Positions 34,322 to 44,980 of a stretch of 64,000 nt of DNA are shown piece after piece. The position numbers were made by a program, and so were the translations under genes. The stretch lies in NCBI RefSeq assembly GCF_026283925.1, contig NZ_JAPDPF010000003.1, positions 1 to 64,000 of the forward strand, in the 5' to 3' direction. Under the pieces are notes generated by a model. That model was not told the origin of the DNA, made no database searches, and saw only the letters and a list, made by a program, of their open reading frames with translations. The DNA is from Dyella halodurans. GTDB lineage: Bacteria > Pseudomonadota > Gammaproteobacteria > Xanthomonadales > Rhodanobacteraceae. Each line of letters starts with the position of its first letter. The first letter of the stretch is position 1.

Positions 34322-34349
34322 AAAAAGGCCGCTTTCGCGGCCTTTTTTT
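34322..34349. terminator. Bidirectional terminator between DUF3108 and murA
   Basis: Stem GGCCGC-TTTC-GCGGCC flanked by AAAAA on one side and TTTTTTT on the other, so it can end transcription on both strands. Confidence 0.9.
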
Positions 34350-34367
34350 ACACTCGAAGACTGGCGC

Positions 34368-35654
<1,287 letters not shown>

Positions 35655-35668
35655 TCACAGCGCAGCCC

Positions 35669-35908
35669 TCAACGGCGCGCCGCGACCTCCTCGGGAGTCA
35701 GGGTTTTCAAGGCAAGCGCATGAATCGCACCGCCCATGAGATCCCCCAGGGTGGCGTAAACCAGGCGGTGCCGTGCGAGCGGCAACTTGCCAGCGAACTG
35801 TGCAGCCACCACTTCAGCTTCGAAGTGCACGCCGTCTTCGCCATTCACGGCCGCCCGCGCACCGGGCAGGCCTTGTTCGATCATTGCCTGGATGGTGGCA
35901 GCGTCCAT
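35669..35908 (-). CDS. ibaG: BolA-family protein IbaG
   Basis: A 79-residue BolA-like protein, close to IbaG. Conserved features: FEAEVVAAQFAGKLPLARHRLVYATLGDLM, with the signature R-H-R-L-V and the C-terminal GAIHALALKTLTPEE. BolA/IbaG proteins pair with monothiol glutaredoxins to bind Fe-S clusters. Start at 35908 gives the typical length; a longer start at 35974 adds 22 residues without the domain. It is the first gene in front of murA. Confidence 0.9.
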   Translation of the reverse strand: MDAATIQAMIEQGLPGARAAVNGEDGVHFEAEVVAAQFAGKLPLARHRLVYATLGDLMGGAIHALALKTLTPEEVAARR

Positions 35909-36169
35909 TGATTTGGTGGTTCCACTTGCAGAGGGTGGGTCAACGTCGTGGATTCGAAAGGCCGGTGAATCCAATGCCGTCGACTATGACGTTAAAATGC
36001 GAATATGCCATGTTAATGGAAAACCTCTGTCGCAGAAACGACACGCATAGGCGGCAGCCCCCGCACAGCGGCTGCAAGAAAACGCCAACGCCATGATTTA
36101 ACGGAATATTTCAAGGTCACCACGAGCCTTTTGGCGGTGACAAAATTCCGGCACCAAGCCCGAGGATGC

Positions 36170-37180
36170 ATGAACGCCCACATCGCCCCAGCCAGCCAGA
36201 ACGCGATCGACGCCGAGACCATCGTGCGCAATGCCCGCACCGTGATCGCCACCGAAGCGGCGGCCATCCGCGACCTGGAGACCCGCATCGGCCCGGAGTT
36301 TGTCGAAGCCTGCCGTCTGATCATGGCTTGCGCCGGGCGCGTGGTGGTGACCGGCATGGGCAAGTCCGGCCATGTCGCGCGCAAGATCGCCGCCACCCTG
36401 GCTTCCACCGGCACGCCGGCCTTCTTCGTCCATCCGGGTGAGGCCAGCCATGGCGACCTGGGCATGATCCTGCCGCAGGACGTGGTGCTAGCCCTGTCGA
36501 ACTCGGGCGAAACCGACGAAGTGCTGTTCATCCTGCCGGTGATCAAGCGCCAGGGCATTCCCTTGATCGCGATTACCGGCAATGCGAATTCGTCGCTGGC
36601 CGACGAGGCCAATGTGCATCTGGATGCCAGCATCGCCGCCGAAGCCTGCCCGCTGGGCCTTGCGCCCACCGCCAGCACCACGGCCGCCCTGGTGATGGGC
36701 GATGCGCTGGCCGTGGCCTTGCTGGAAGCACGCGGCTTCACCTCCGAAGATTTCGCCCGCTCGCACCCGGCCGGTAGTCTGGGCCGCCGTCTGCTGCTGC
36801 ACATCAGCGACATCATGCACACCGGCGAAGGCATTCCGGCCGTGTCTCCCGAGGCCTCGCTGACCGAGGCGCTGATGGAAATGACGCGCAAGCGCCTGGG
36901 CATGACGGCGGTGATCGATGCCGACCGACACCTGCTTGGCGTGTTCACCGACGGCGACCTGCGCCGCGCCCTCGACGACGATGGCGTGGACCTGCGCGGA
37001 TCCACGGTGGCCGCCCTGATGACGCGGGGCCCCAAGACCATCAGCGCCGACAAGCTGGCCATCGAAGCCGCACAATTGATGGAAAAGCATCAAATTCACG
37101 CCCTGCTCGTGGTCAACGACCAGCAGCAGGTGGTGGGTGCGCTGAACATTCACGATCTGCTCCGCGCCCGTGTGGTGTGA
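36170..37180 (+). CDS. kdsD: Arabinose-5-phosphate isomerase KdsD
   Basis: A 336-residue SIS-domain isomerase that converts ribulose 5-phosphate to arabinose 5-phosphate for Kdo synthesis. SIS domain about residues 45-190 with VVTGMGKSGHVARKIAATLASTG and ALSNSGETDE, and the catalytic His in FARSHPAGSLGRRLL near 205; two CBS domains at about 215-335 (VFTDGDLRRALDD near 265). GAGG precedes the ATG at 36170; the frame continues upstream to 36131. It is divergent from ibaG and begins the long plus-strand LPS-export block. Confidence 0.95.
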   Translation: MNAHIAPASQNAIDAETIVRNARTVIATEAAAIRDLETRIGPEFVEACRLIMACAGRVVVTGMGKSGHVARKIAATLASTGTPAFFVHPGEASHGDLGMILPQDVVLALSNSGETDEVLFILPVIKRQGIPLIAITGNANSSLADEANVHLDASIAAEACPLGLAPTASTTAALVMGDALAVALLEARGFTSEDFARSHPAGSLGRRLLLHISDIMHTGEGIPAVSPEASLTEALMEMTRKRLGMTAVIDADRHLLGVFTDGDLRRALDDDGVDLRGSTVAALMTRGPKTISADKLAIEAAQLMEKHQIHALLVVNDQQQVVGALNIHDLLRARVV

Positions 37181-37191
37181 TTTGACGGCTC

Positions 37192-37306
37192 AGGGACGAG
37201 GGATGCGTAGCGAGGGGCGTCACGGTGCACGCCTGCCCCCATTGGACGTTCATACTCGACCCCGTTCCGGTTTTCGCGCCCTCGCCGCTCATCCCTAGCC
37301 CCTCAC
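37192..37306. repeat. Family D inverted repeat
   Basis: Left arm AGGGACGAGGGATGCGTAGCGAGGGG and right arm containing CTCGCCGCTCATCCCTAGCCCCTCA (read in parts), approximate complements flanking about 50 bases. It lies between kdsD and kdsC and has a relative at 54409. Confidence 0.7.
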
Positions 37307-37322
37307 AACGACGCCCCCACCC

Positions 37323-37868
37323 GTGCCCAGCTACCTCTCCGACATCCCCGCTGACGTACTCGCCCGCGCCGCCAAGGTCCGCCTCGTCGTCTTCGATGTG
37401 GACGGCACGCTGACCGACGGTCGCCTGTGGTACGGCGAGGACGGTCATGAAACCAAGGTGTTCCATGTGCACGACGGCCTGGGCCTCAAGCGCCTGCTGG
37501 CCAATGGCGTGCAGGTGGCGATCATGTCGGCGCGTATCAGCCATCCGGTCGCCTTGCGCGCCGAAGAGCTGGACATTGCCCATGTCTACCAGGGCCAGTC
37601 CGACAAGCGCGCCTGCCTGGACCAGTTGATGGAGGCGCTGTCGCTGACGCCGGGACAAGTGGCCTTCGTCGGCGACGACCTGCCCGACCTGCCGCCCATG
37701 CGCATCGTCGGCCTGGCCGTGGCCGTCGCCAACGCCCATCCGTGGATCCTCGAGCAGGCCCACTGGCATACCCGGCTCCACGGCGGTCTTGGCGCGGCAC
37801 GCGAAATCAGCGACATGATCCTGCACGCCCAAGGCAAGTCGGCCGCCGAGCGGGAGCGCTGGCAGTGA
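37323..37868 (+). CDS. kdsC: 3-deoxy-D-manno-octulosonate 8-phosphate phosphatase KdsC
   Basis: A 181-residue HAD-family phosphatase. HAD motif I is DVDGTLTDG at about residues 27-35, motif II is the (I/M)SAR segment near 62, and motif IV is FVGDDLPDLPPM near 120. KdsC is a tetramer that removes phosphate from Kdo-8-P. GTG start at 37323. Its stop overlaps the GTG start of lptC (GTGA). Confidence 0.94.
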   Translation: MPSYLSDIPADVLARAAKVRLVVFDVDGTLTDGRLWYGEDGHETKVFHVHDGLGLKRLLANGVQVAIMSARISHPVALRAEELDIAHVYQGQSDKRACLDQLMEALSLTPGQVAFVGDDLPDLPPMRIVGLAVAVANAHPWILEQAHWHTRLHGGLGAAREISDMILHAQGKSAAERERWQ

Positions 37869-38536
37869 ATCTGCGTAGATACCTGCGCGACCGGGGCGTA
37901 CCGGTGGCGATCGTGTTGATTGGCCTGGCGACCGGCGCCGCCCAGATGCTGTACTGGTGGCTGGCGCCTACGCCGAAGGAAAGCGACTTCGTGGGCCCAC
38001 CGCGCTCGGGTTACGTGCTGACCAACTTCAAGCTGTGGGCCTTCGACGTCGACGGCCTGCCCAGCTTCCGCATGGTCGCGCCCCACCTGGAGCGGCGCGA
38101 GAACGACGAATCGCTGTACATCAATACGCCGAATTTCGAGATGCCCTCCAACCAGCCGGGCGTACCCCCCTGGCTGGGCAACTCGCTGTACGCCTGGGTC
38201 GACAAGAGCGGGACGCTGCTGAAACTCAATGGTCCGGTGTTCATGCACCGCGCCGCCTTTGCCGATACGGCCGCGGCGGAAATGCATACCTCGGACGTCA
38301 CCGCCTGGCCCAAGGAGAACCGCATGGAGACGGCAGCTCCCGCACATATGGTGCAGGGCGACAGTAAACTTAGCGGGGTTGGCATGCGTGCCAACCTCAA
38401 CACCAATCATCTGGAGCTGCTCGATGAAAGCCACGGCACGTACCCGCCGCGCAAACTCAGGTCCCAAGCTGGGGCTCAGCCTGCTGTGCCTGCTGGGGCT
38501 GCTCATCCTGCAGCCGGCCCTGGCCAAGCAGGATGA
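37865..38536 (+). CDS. lptC: LPS export protein LptC
   Basis: A 223-residue single-pass inner-membrane protein: a short cytoplasmic N-terminus, a membrane span at about residues 11-32 (GVPVAIVLIGLATGAAQMLYWW), then a periplasmic beta-jellyroll. It links the LptBFG transporter with the LptA bridge. GTG start coupled to kdsC. The last 113 bases overlap lptA in another frame, adding a Pro/Gln/Ala-rich tail of about 37 residues beyond the usual LptC end; whether that tail is translated in nature cannot be told from the sequence. Confidence 0.9.
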   Translation: MNLRRYLRDRGVPVAIVLIGLATGAAQMLYWWLAPTPKESDFVGPPRSGYVLTNFKLWAFDVDGLPSFRMVAPHLERRENDESLYINTPNFEMPSNQPGVPPWLGNSLYAWVDKSGTLLKLNGPVFMHRAAFADTAAAEMHTSDVTAWPKENRMETAAPAHMVQGDSKLSGVGMRANLNTNHLELLDESHGTYPPRKLRSQAGAQPAVPAGAAHPAAGPGQAG

Positions 38537-39050
38537 CCGCAGCCAGCCGATGAACTTCGCCTCCAAGACGGTGGACGGCTTCAACCAGCCCAACACCATC
38601 ACCACCCTCACCGGCAATGTGGTGGCCACCCAGGGCACCATGAAGGTCACCGGCGACGTCGCGAAGTTGTACCTGGACGCCGATACGCAGATCGCGCGCA
38701 TCCTGGTCACCGGCAAGATGGCGCATATCGAGCAGTTGGACGACGCCGGCAACCTGATGCAGGGCGACGCCGACACGCTCGACTATGACAATGTCAACGG
38801 CATCGCCGTGCTGATCGGCAACGCCGTGGTGCGTCAGCAGGGCCGTGGCGAGTTCCATGGCGACAAGCTCACCTACAACACCAATACCGCGCTGATCACC
38901 GGCCAGGCCGGCGGCGACGGCCTGGTGCATGGCGTGATCCTGCCCAAGGCGAAACCCGGCGCACCCGCTGCAACGCCCGCCAAGCCGGCACCGGCGCCCG
39001 CTTCAACCGCGCCGACCAAGCCGGCGACCCAGCCGACCGGGAACCCGTAA
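38424..39050 (+). CDS. lptA: LPS export protein LptA
   Basis: A 208-residue periplasmic protein. It has an N-terminal signal sequence with a hydrophobic core LGLSLLCLLGLLILQPALA (cleavage after ALA near residue 36), then an OstA/LptA jellyroll repeat region with LTGNVVATQGTMKVTGDVAKLYLDA and ADTLDYDNVNGIAVLIGNAVVRQQ, and a Pro/Ala/Lys-rich tail from about residue 170. It bridges LPS from LptC to LptD. GGAG is 8 bases before the ATG, inside the lptC gene. Confidence 0.92.
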   Translation: MKATARTRRANSGPKLGLSLLCLLGLLILQPALAKQDDRSQPMNFASKTVDGFNQPNTITTLTGNVVATQGTMKVTGDVAKLYLDADTQIARILVTGKMAHIEQLDDAGNLMQGDADTLDYDNVNGIAVLIGNAVVRQQGRGEFHGDKLTYNTNTALITGQAGGDGLVHGVILPKAKPGAPAATPAKPAPAPASTAPTKPATQPTGNP

Positions 39051-39053
39051 TCG

Positions 39054-39773
<720 letters not shown>

Positions 39774-39885
39774 CAGCTCGGCGACAGCTCTAAATCAGAG
39801 GTAGTACACGATTCCGCCTTTGACCTATGGCCGACCCTGGGCACAGGCGTTAGGATGACCCGGAAGTTCATCCGACCCAGCTGGC

Positions 39886-41349
39886 ATGAAACCCGGACTG
39901 CAGTTTCGACTCAATCAGCAGCTCACCCTGACGCCGCAGTTGCAGCAGGCCATCCGCCTACTGCAACTGTCGCAGCTAGAGCTGGAGGCCGAGCTGCGGC
40001 AAATCGCAGAGGGCAACCCGTTGCTCGAGTTTTCCGAGGACAACCCGGAAGACGTCGATGGCGACGAGCGCGAGGTCGTCGATCTCCTGCCGGCCAGCAG
40101 CCCCAGCACCTCCAGCAATGACACCGTGGACGATGCCGAAGCGCCGGAATGGAGCGACGGCGATGGTGGCGGCGAAGATCCCATCGACTTCTCCAGCAGC
40201 GGCAGCGCCACGCGCAACAACAGCAATCCCGATGACGACGGTTTCGAGCCGCAAAGTGCCGCAGCGGAGACCCTGCAGGAACACCTGCTGTGGCAGCTCA
40301 ACCTCACGCATATGAGCGCGCGCGAGCGCACCATTGCCACGGTGCTGATCGATGCGCTGAACCCCGATGGCTACCTCATCGAAAGCATGGAGTCGCTGAT
40401 TGGCGCCTTGCCGCCGGATCTGAAGGCCAGCGCGGCGGAAGTGGAGAACGTGCGGCGTACGCTGCAACGCTTCGATCCCACCGGCGTGGCCAGCCTGGAT
40501 TTGCGCGACTGCCTGCGTGTCCAGCTCGAACAATTCGACGCCGACCTGCCCCAGCGCGAACTGGCGCTGCGCATCGTCGACAGCGAGCTTGAGCTGCTTG
40601 CCCGCAACGACATCGCCCGACTCGCGCGCAAGCTGCGCGCCAGCGAGGACGACACCGCGGCAGCCGCCGTGCTGATCCGCAGTCTCGATCCACGGCCCGG
40701 CGCCGCGCTGGACGTGACGCCGGTGGAGTACGTGGCACCCGATGTATATGCACGCAAGGAAGCCGGACGCTGGCGCGTCAGCCTCAATCCCGACTGCCAG
40801 CCGCGGCTGGGACTGAACCAGCATTATTGCGGCCTGATCGCGCAGGCGCGCGGCACCGATGCCAGCTGGATGCGTGGCCAGCTGCAAGAGGCCCGCTGGC
40901 TGATCAAGAGCCTGGAATCGCGTGCGGAAACGCTGATCAAGGTGGCCGAGGCAATCGTGCGCCGGCAAAGCGCCTTCCTCGACTACGGCCCTGAAGCGAT
41001 GCATCCACTGGTGCTGCGTGAAGTGGCCGAGGAAGTGGGCATGCACGAGTCGACCATCTCGCGTGTGACCACGCGCAAATACATCCATACGCCGCGCGGT
41101 ACTTTCGAACTGAAACACTTTTTCTCCAGCGGCGTGTCCACCGAAGACGGCGGCAGCGCCTCGGCCACCGCCATCCAGGCCATGCTGCGCAAGCTGATCG
41201 ATGCTGAAGATCCGCGCAAGCCGCTGTCCGATCAGGCCATTGCCGAGGAGCTGCACCGCAAGGGCATTCAGGTGGCGCGGCGCACTGTCGCCAAATACCG
41301 CGAGGGCATGCGCATCCCCAGTTCCAGCGAGCGGCAGCGGGCCAGTTGA
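39886..41349 (+). CDS. rpoN: RNA polymerase sigma-54 factor RpoN
   Basis: A 487-residue sigma-54 factor. Region I (glutamine-rich, MKPGLQFRLNQQLTLTPQLQQAIRLLQLSQ, read in parts) at the N-terminus, a variable acidic region II (about residues 50-125), the core-binding region III, and the RpoN box ARRTVAKYRE near the C-terminus, which recognises the -24 promoter element. It lies in the usual position between lptB and hpf. Confidence 0.96.
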   Translation: MKPGLQFRLNQQLTLTPQLQQAIRLLQLSQLELEAELRQIAEGNPLLEFSEDNPEDVDGDEREVVDLLPASSPSTSSNDTVDDAEAPEWSDGDGGGEDPIDFSSSGSATRNNSNPDDDGFEPQSAAAETLQEHLLWQLNLTHMSARERTIATVLIDALNPDGYLIESMESLIGALPPDLKASAAEVENVRRTLQRFDPTGVASLDLRDCLRVQLEQFDADLPQRELALRIVDSELELLARNDIARLARKLRASEDDTAAAAVLIRSLDPRPGAALDVTPVEYVAPDVYARKEAGRWRVSLNPDCQPRLGLNQHYCGLIAQARGTDASWMRGQLQEARWLIKSLESRAETLIKVAEAIVRRQSAFLDYGPEAMHPLVLREVAEEVGMHESTISRVTTRKYIHTPRGTFELKHFFSSGVSTEDGGSASATAIQAMLRKLIDAEDPRKPLSDQAIAEELHRKGIQVARRTVAKYREGMRIPSSSERQRAS

Positions 41350-41639
41350 TACCTCTGCGGCAAAGCGTCCCGGGAACTTGCCGGGATAAAAGACGTCCCC
41401 ATTAAAGGAGAGAGTCCCGCCGGAGGAAAACCTGTCATGTCTAACTCGTAAAGGTCCGCATAACGCGGGCTTTGCAGCAGAAGTGCATAGTGAATGCCCT
41501 GCCTTGGCGAGGAGACGGGAATCCCCCTATGGAGCACCCCGGTCATTGAAGCTTTGTTTGAAGGTGTGTCGGCCACGGTCCCGCGACCGGCGCATCGACC
41601 CCAGCCGCGACCAGCGGCAAGTACCAGAGGAGGCGCAAC

Positions 41640-41963
41640 ATGCAAGTTCAACTCAGCGGTCAGCAGATCGAAGTCACTCAGGCTCTTCGGGATCATGTGA
41701 ACAGCCGGCTCGACCGCCTTACCCGCCTCGACGACAAAATCCTCAGCCTCAGCATCGTGCTTTCAGTGAACAAGCTGCAGCAACGCGCCGAAGGTACGGT
41801 CTATGTCTCGGGCGCCAGCCTGCATGCCGAAGCCCTTGAAGCCGACATGTACGTCTCCATCGATATTCTGTTCGACAAGCTGGTCACCCAGCTGCGCAAG
41901 CATCGCGAAAAAATCTGCGACAAGCACCAGCGCGCCGTGCGCGAAGAGCGCCAATACGGCTGA
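41640..41963 (+). CDS. hpf: Ribosome hibernation-promoting factor HPF
   Basis: A 107-residue short-form HPF/RaiA protein. It starts MQVQLSGQQIEVTQALRDHV and has the conserved VNSRLDRLTRLDD and MYVSIDILFDKLVTQLRKH segments. It dimerises or inactivates ribosomes in stationary phase. GAGG is upstream of the ATG. The 290 bases between rpoN and hpf hold no gene, only a possible weak hairpin (near 41369) and a four-codon frame. Confidence 0.93.
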   Translation: MQVQLSGQQIEVTQALRDHVNSRLDRLTRLDDKILSLSIVLSVNKLQQRAEGTVYVSGASLHAEALEADMYVSIDILFDKLVTQLRKHREKICDKHQRAVREERQYG

Positions 41964-41973
41964 CCTGTTGCCC

Positions 41974-41998
41974 GGCCCGCCCCGCTCCGGGGCGGGCC
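41974..41998 (+). terminator. GC-rich hairpin after hpf
   Basis: An 11-bp perfect stem GGCCCGCCCCG with a CTC loop, 11 bases after the hpf stop. It has no T-run, so it may pause or stabilise rather than terminate. Confidence 0.5.
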
Positions 41999-42026
41999 AT
42001 ATCCCCCACATGGAACCTAACCCAAG

Positions 42027-42155
42027 CACCTTCTCCCCGGAGGGGAGAAGGAGCAACGAGCTCGGCGCTCAGTTGTCGCGCTGTAGCAAGCACCCGCCCT
42101 TTACCCCCTTTTCGGGGCTCATCCCAGCCTTCTCCCGAAAGGGGAGAAGGAGCTA
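42027..42155. repeat. Family C repeat element
   Basis: Contains CTTCTCCCCGGAGGGGAGAAG (two arms) at the left, a GTAGCAAGCACCCGCCC motif, and CCTTCTCCCGAAAGGGGAGAAGG at the right (read in pieces). The AGCACC(G/C)GCC motif matches that of the array at 13099-13440. It fills most of the 288-base gap between hpf and hprK. Confidence 0.78.
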
Positions 42156-42251
42156 GAGCGTGGGAAGGCGCCATTTGGTGCGAACTGGCACAATGCCCGG
42201 GTAGCCGCCAGGGTCCATGCAGGTCCCGCCACGCGGCGCAAAGGACCTGGA

Positions 42252-43202
42252 TTGGATCGCCTTACCGCACGGCAACTCTACGATGGCGTTCACGAGCGCA
42301 TGGCGCTGCGCTGGGTGTCCGGCATGCGCGGCGAATCGCGCGTACTGGAACACGGTGCCACCACCACCCGCCGGCCCTCGCTGATCGGCTACCTCAACGT
42401 CATTTACCCGAACAAGATCCAGATCATCGGCACGGAGGAGCTGAACTTCCTCGACGGCCTGGATGCGCGCCAGCGCTGGGAAACGCTCAACAAGATCTCC
42501 GCCTACCAGCCGGTCGCCATCATCGTGACCAAGGATCAGGCGATTCCCTCCGACTTGCGTGAGGTCGCCGAGCAGACCAATACGCCACTGTGGATCAGCT
42601 CCAAGCGCGGCCACGAGCTGCTGACCTGGATGCAGTACTACCTGGCACGCCTGCTCGCGCCCAAGATCACCCTGCATGGCGTGTTTCTCGAGGTGTACTC
42701 CATCGGCGTGCTGATCACCGGCGAATCGGGCTCGGGCAAGAGCGAGCTGGCGCTGGAACTGATCAGCCGCGGTCACCGCCTGGTGGCCGATGACGCCACT
42801 GAATTCACCTTGATTGCACCGGACGTGATCGACGGTACCTGTCCCGAATTGCTGCAGGACCTGCTGGAAGTGCGCGGCCTGGGCGTGCTCAACGTGCGCG
42901 AAATGTTCGGCCACACCGCGGTCAAACCCTCCAAATACATTCGCCTGGTGGTGCACCTGAAGCCGCTGCGCGAAGGCGAGGATACCGACGGCCTTACCCG
43001 TCTCACCGGCGACATCGGCCACCGCGATATCCTCGAAGTGAAGGTGCCGATGATCACCATACCGGTGGCACCGGGCCGCAACCTGGCCGTGCTGGTGGAA
43101 GCCGCCGTGCGCAACCATATGCTCAAGAGCAAGGGCATCGACCCGGCCCAGACCTTCATTGATCGCCAGGCGCACCAGATGCGCCGGCTACCCCCGTGGT
43201 GA
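42252..43202 (+). CDS. hprK: HPr kinase/phosphorylase HprK
   Basis: A 316-residue bifunctional enzyme that phosphorylates HPr on Ser46 and dephosphorylates it. N-terminal domain about residues 1-130; P-loop [15 protein letters not shown] near residue 155; and the HPrK signature with [10 protein letters not shown] near 175 and the C-terminal [26 protein letters not shown] start at 42252 with AAGGA 6 bases upstream. HPr kinase occurs in some proteobacteria where it tunes a regulatory PTS. rapZ follows 4 bases later. Confidence 0.94.
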   Translation: MDRLTARQLYDGVHERMALRWVSGMRGESRVLEHGATTTRRPSLIGYLNVIYPNKIQIIGTEELNFLDGLDARQRWETLNKISAYQPVAIIVTKDQAIPSDLREVAEQTNTPLWISSKRGHELLTWMQYYLARLLAPKITLHGVFLEVYSIGVLITGESGSGKSELALELISRGHRLVADDATEFTLIAPDVIDGTCPELLQDLLEVRGLGVLNVREMFGHTAVKPSKYIRLVVHLKPLREGEDTDGLTRLTGDIGHRDILEVKVPMITIPVAPGRNLAVLVEAAVRNHMLKSKGIDPAQTFIDRQAHQMRRLPPW

Positions 43203-43206
43203 ACGC

Positions 43207-44106
43207 ATGAGCGACACGACAACCGGCCGAACCATCCACCAGCCCGACACGATCCACCTGATCGTGCTCTCCGGCATGTCCGGCGGCGGCAAGACCGTGG
43301 CTCTGCGCGCGCTGGAGGACCTGGAGTTCTACTGCGTCGACAACCTGCCGACTGCCCTGCTGCCGCAGTTGGTGGCCGCGGTAAGCCGTGGCATGAGCGA
43401 CAAGCGCCGCAACGTCGCCGTAGGCGTGGACGTGCGCAACCGCGAGGAAGACCTCAAGCGGATGCCCGAGATGTTGTCGGAACTGGCGGCGGAAGGCGTC
43501 GATGCACACCTGATCTTCCTCGATTGTCGCGACGAGGTATTGATCAAGCGCTATTCCGAAACGCGCCGACGCCACCCGCTTTCGTGGCGCGGATTGTCCT
43601 TGGCCGACTCCATCGCCGAGGAACGACGCGTGCTGCGCTCGCTTTCGTCGATTGCCGACAAGGTGATCGACTCCAGCGACATGAACGTGCACCAGCTGCG
43701 CCGGCTGATCGCCACCGGCTATGCGGAGGCGACCGAAGGGCTCACCCTGATGTTCCAGTCGTTCGCGTTCCGCCGCGGCCTGCCGCTGGACGCTGATTTC
43801 GTGTTCGACGCGCGCTGCCTGCCGAATCCGCACTGGGACCCCAAGCTGCGGCCGCTTTCAGGCAAGGACGCGCAGGTCCGCGACTACCTGGAAGCGCAAC
43901 CGCTGGTGGCCGAATATTTCGCCGACACGGCACGCTGGCTGGATGCCTGGCTGCCGCGGTTCGAGGCAGACGATCGCAGCTATGTCACCATATCCATCGG
44001 TTGCACCGGTGGTCGCCACCGCTCGGTCTACCTGGTGGAAAAGCTGGCGGCCCACTATCGCGCGCAGCGTAACGGCGTGCTCACCTTCCATCGCGAACTC
44101 GAGTGA
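43207..44106 (+). CDS. rapZ: RNase adapter RapZ
   Basis: A 299-residue protein with an N-terminal P-loop LSGMSGGGKTVALRALEDL, a CVDNLP motif after about 20 residues, and the C-terminal sensing domain with IGCTGGRHRSVYLVE. In E. coli RapZ directs RNase E to GlmZ RNA and binds glucosamine-6-phosphate. ATG at 43207 was chosen over a start 16 codons upstream because the N-terminal extension has no conserved content. Confidence 0.94.
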   Translation: MSDTTTGRTIHQPDTIHLIVLSGMSGGGKTVALRALEDLEFYCVDNLPTALLPQLVAAVSRGMSDKRRNVAVGVDVRNREEDLKRMPEMLSELAAEGVDAHLIFLDCRDEVLIKRYSETRRRHPLSWRGLSLADSIAEERRVLRSLSSIADKVIDSSDMNVHQLRRLIATGYAEATEGLTLMFQSFAFRRGLPLDADFVFDARCLPNPHWDPKLRPLSGKDAQVRDYLEAQPLVAEYFADTARWLDAWLPRFEADDRSYVTISIGCTGGRHRSVYLVEKLAAHYRAQRNGVLTFHRELE

Positions 44107-44149
44107 TTGCCATGCTGTCCAAATTCACTGAGCGGAACGGCACGCCGTC

Positions 44150-44542
44150 ATGAGCGTCGGCGTATTGCTGATGACCCACGAGGCGGTCGGCAAGGCCTTG
44201 ATCCTGGCCGCCCATCACGTGATTCCGAAGCTGCCCTTGCGGGTGGAAGCGGTGGAAGTGCCCGCGCAGTCCGATCCGGATGTCATGCGAACACTCACCG
44301 CCAAGCATGCCCGGGCCCTCGATGAAGGCGACGGCGTGCTCGTACTGGCCGACCTGTACGGCGCCACGCCCTGCAATATCGGGCTGTCGCTGGGCGCGCT
44401 GGGCGTGCGTTTGCGCTGTGTGTCGGGGCTCAACCTCCCGATGCTGCTGCGCGTGCTCAACTATGCAGACAAACCATTAGACGAACTGGCGGAAATCGCC
44501 GCCAGCGGTGGACGCGGGGGAATCCTGATCGATCATGCTTGA
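44150..44542 (+). CDS. PTS EIIA component, mannose/fructose-like
   Basis: A 130-residue soluble EIIA of the Man family with the phosphorylatable His10 in LLMTHEAVG. The C-terminus contains the ADLYGATPCN motif near residue 60 and the interdomain-like LNYADKPLDELAEIAASGG. No EIIB or EIIC membrane component is encoded nearby, so it is expected to be regulatory. It overlaps ptsH by 8 bases. Confidence 0.88.
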   Translation: MSVGVLLMTHEAVGKALILAAHHVIPKLPLRVEAVEVPAQSDPDVMRTLTAKHARALDEGDGVLVLADLYGATPCNIGLSLGALGVRLRCVSGLNLPMLLRVLNYADKPLDELAEIAASGGRGGILIDHA

Positions 44543-44804
44543 ACAAGACATCGTAGTTTCCAACAAGCTCGGCCTGCATGCCCGTGCCTCGGCCAAGCTG
44601 GTGCAACTGGTGCAGGGCTTCAAATCCACGGTCTGGCTGGTCAGCAAGGGGCGCGAAGTCAACGCGCAGAGCATCATGGGCGTCATGATGCTGGCAGCCG
44701 GCATCGGCACGCAGCTGACCGTCCGCGCGGATGGGCCGGATGAGGAATCCGCCATCCATGCCGTGGTCGCCCTGTTCGACCGCAAATTCGACGAAGGAGC
44801 CTGA
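44535..44804 (+). CDS. ptsH: Phosphocarrier HPr
   Basis: An 89-residue HPr with both regulatory sites: His15 in KLGLHARAS, the phosphoryl acceptor from EI, and Ser46 in NAQSIMGVMML, the target of HprK. Positions match the canonical numbering exactly. Together with hprK upstream this implies ATP-dependent Ser-phosphorylation of HPr. Confidence 0.95.
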   Translation: MLEQDIVVSNKLGLHARASAKLVQLVQGFKSTVWLVSKGREVNAQSIMGVMMLAAGIGTQLTVRADGPDEESAIHAVVALFDRKFDEGA

Positions 44805-44980
44805 GTGCGGAAAGTCATCGCCCGAGCCCAGCGCCAGGAGGCCGTTGCCACGGCCCCATGCCTGGTGGCGCGCCACTTTTCCGGGTCGGGAGAGCCGGGA
44901 TCGGGAATGAATAGTGTCGTCGTGGCCGGATGCCACCGCGTTGAGAGACCGAGCAGGTCACCCCACCAGGGAAGGTACGC

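Noticed and set aside
41350-41639. Possible sigma-54 promoter or riboswitch upstream of hpf
   Set aside because: I could not find a good TGGCAC-N5-TTGC element or a recognisable riboswitch fold here.
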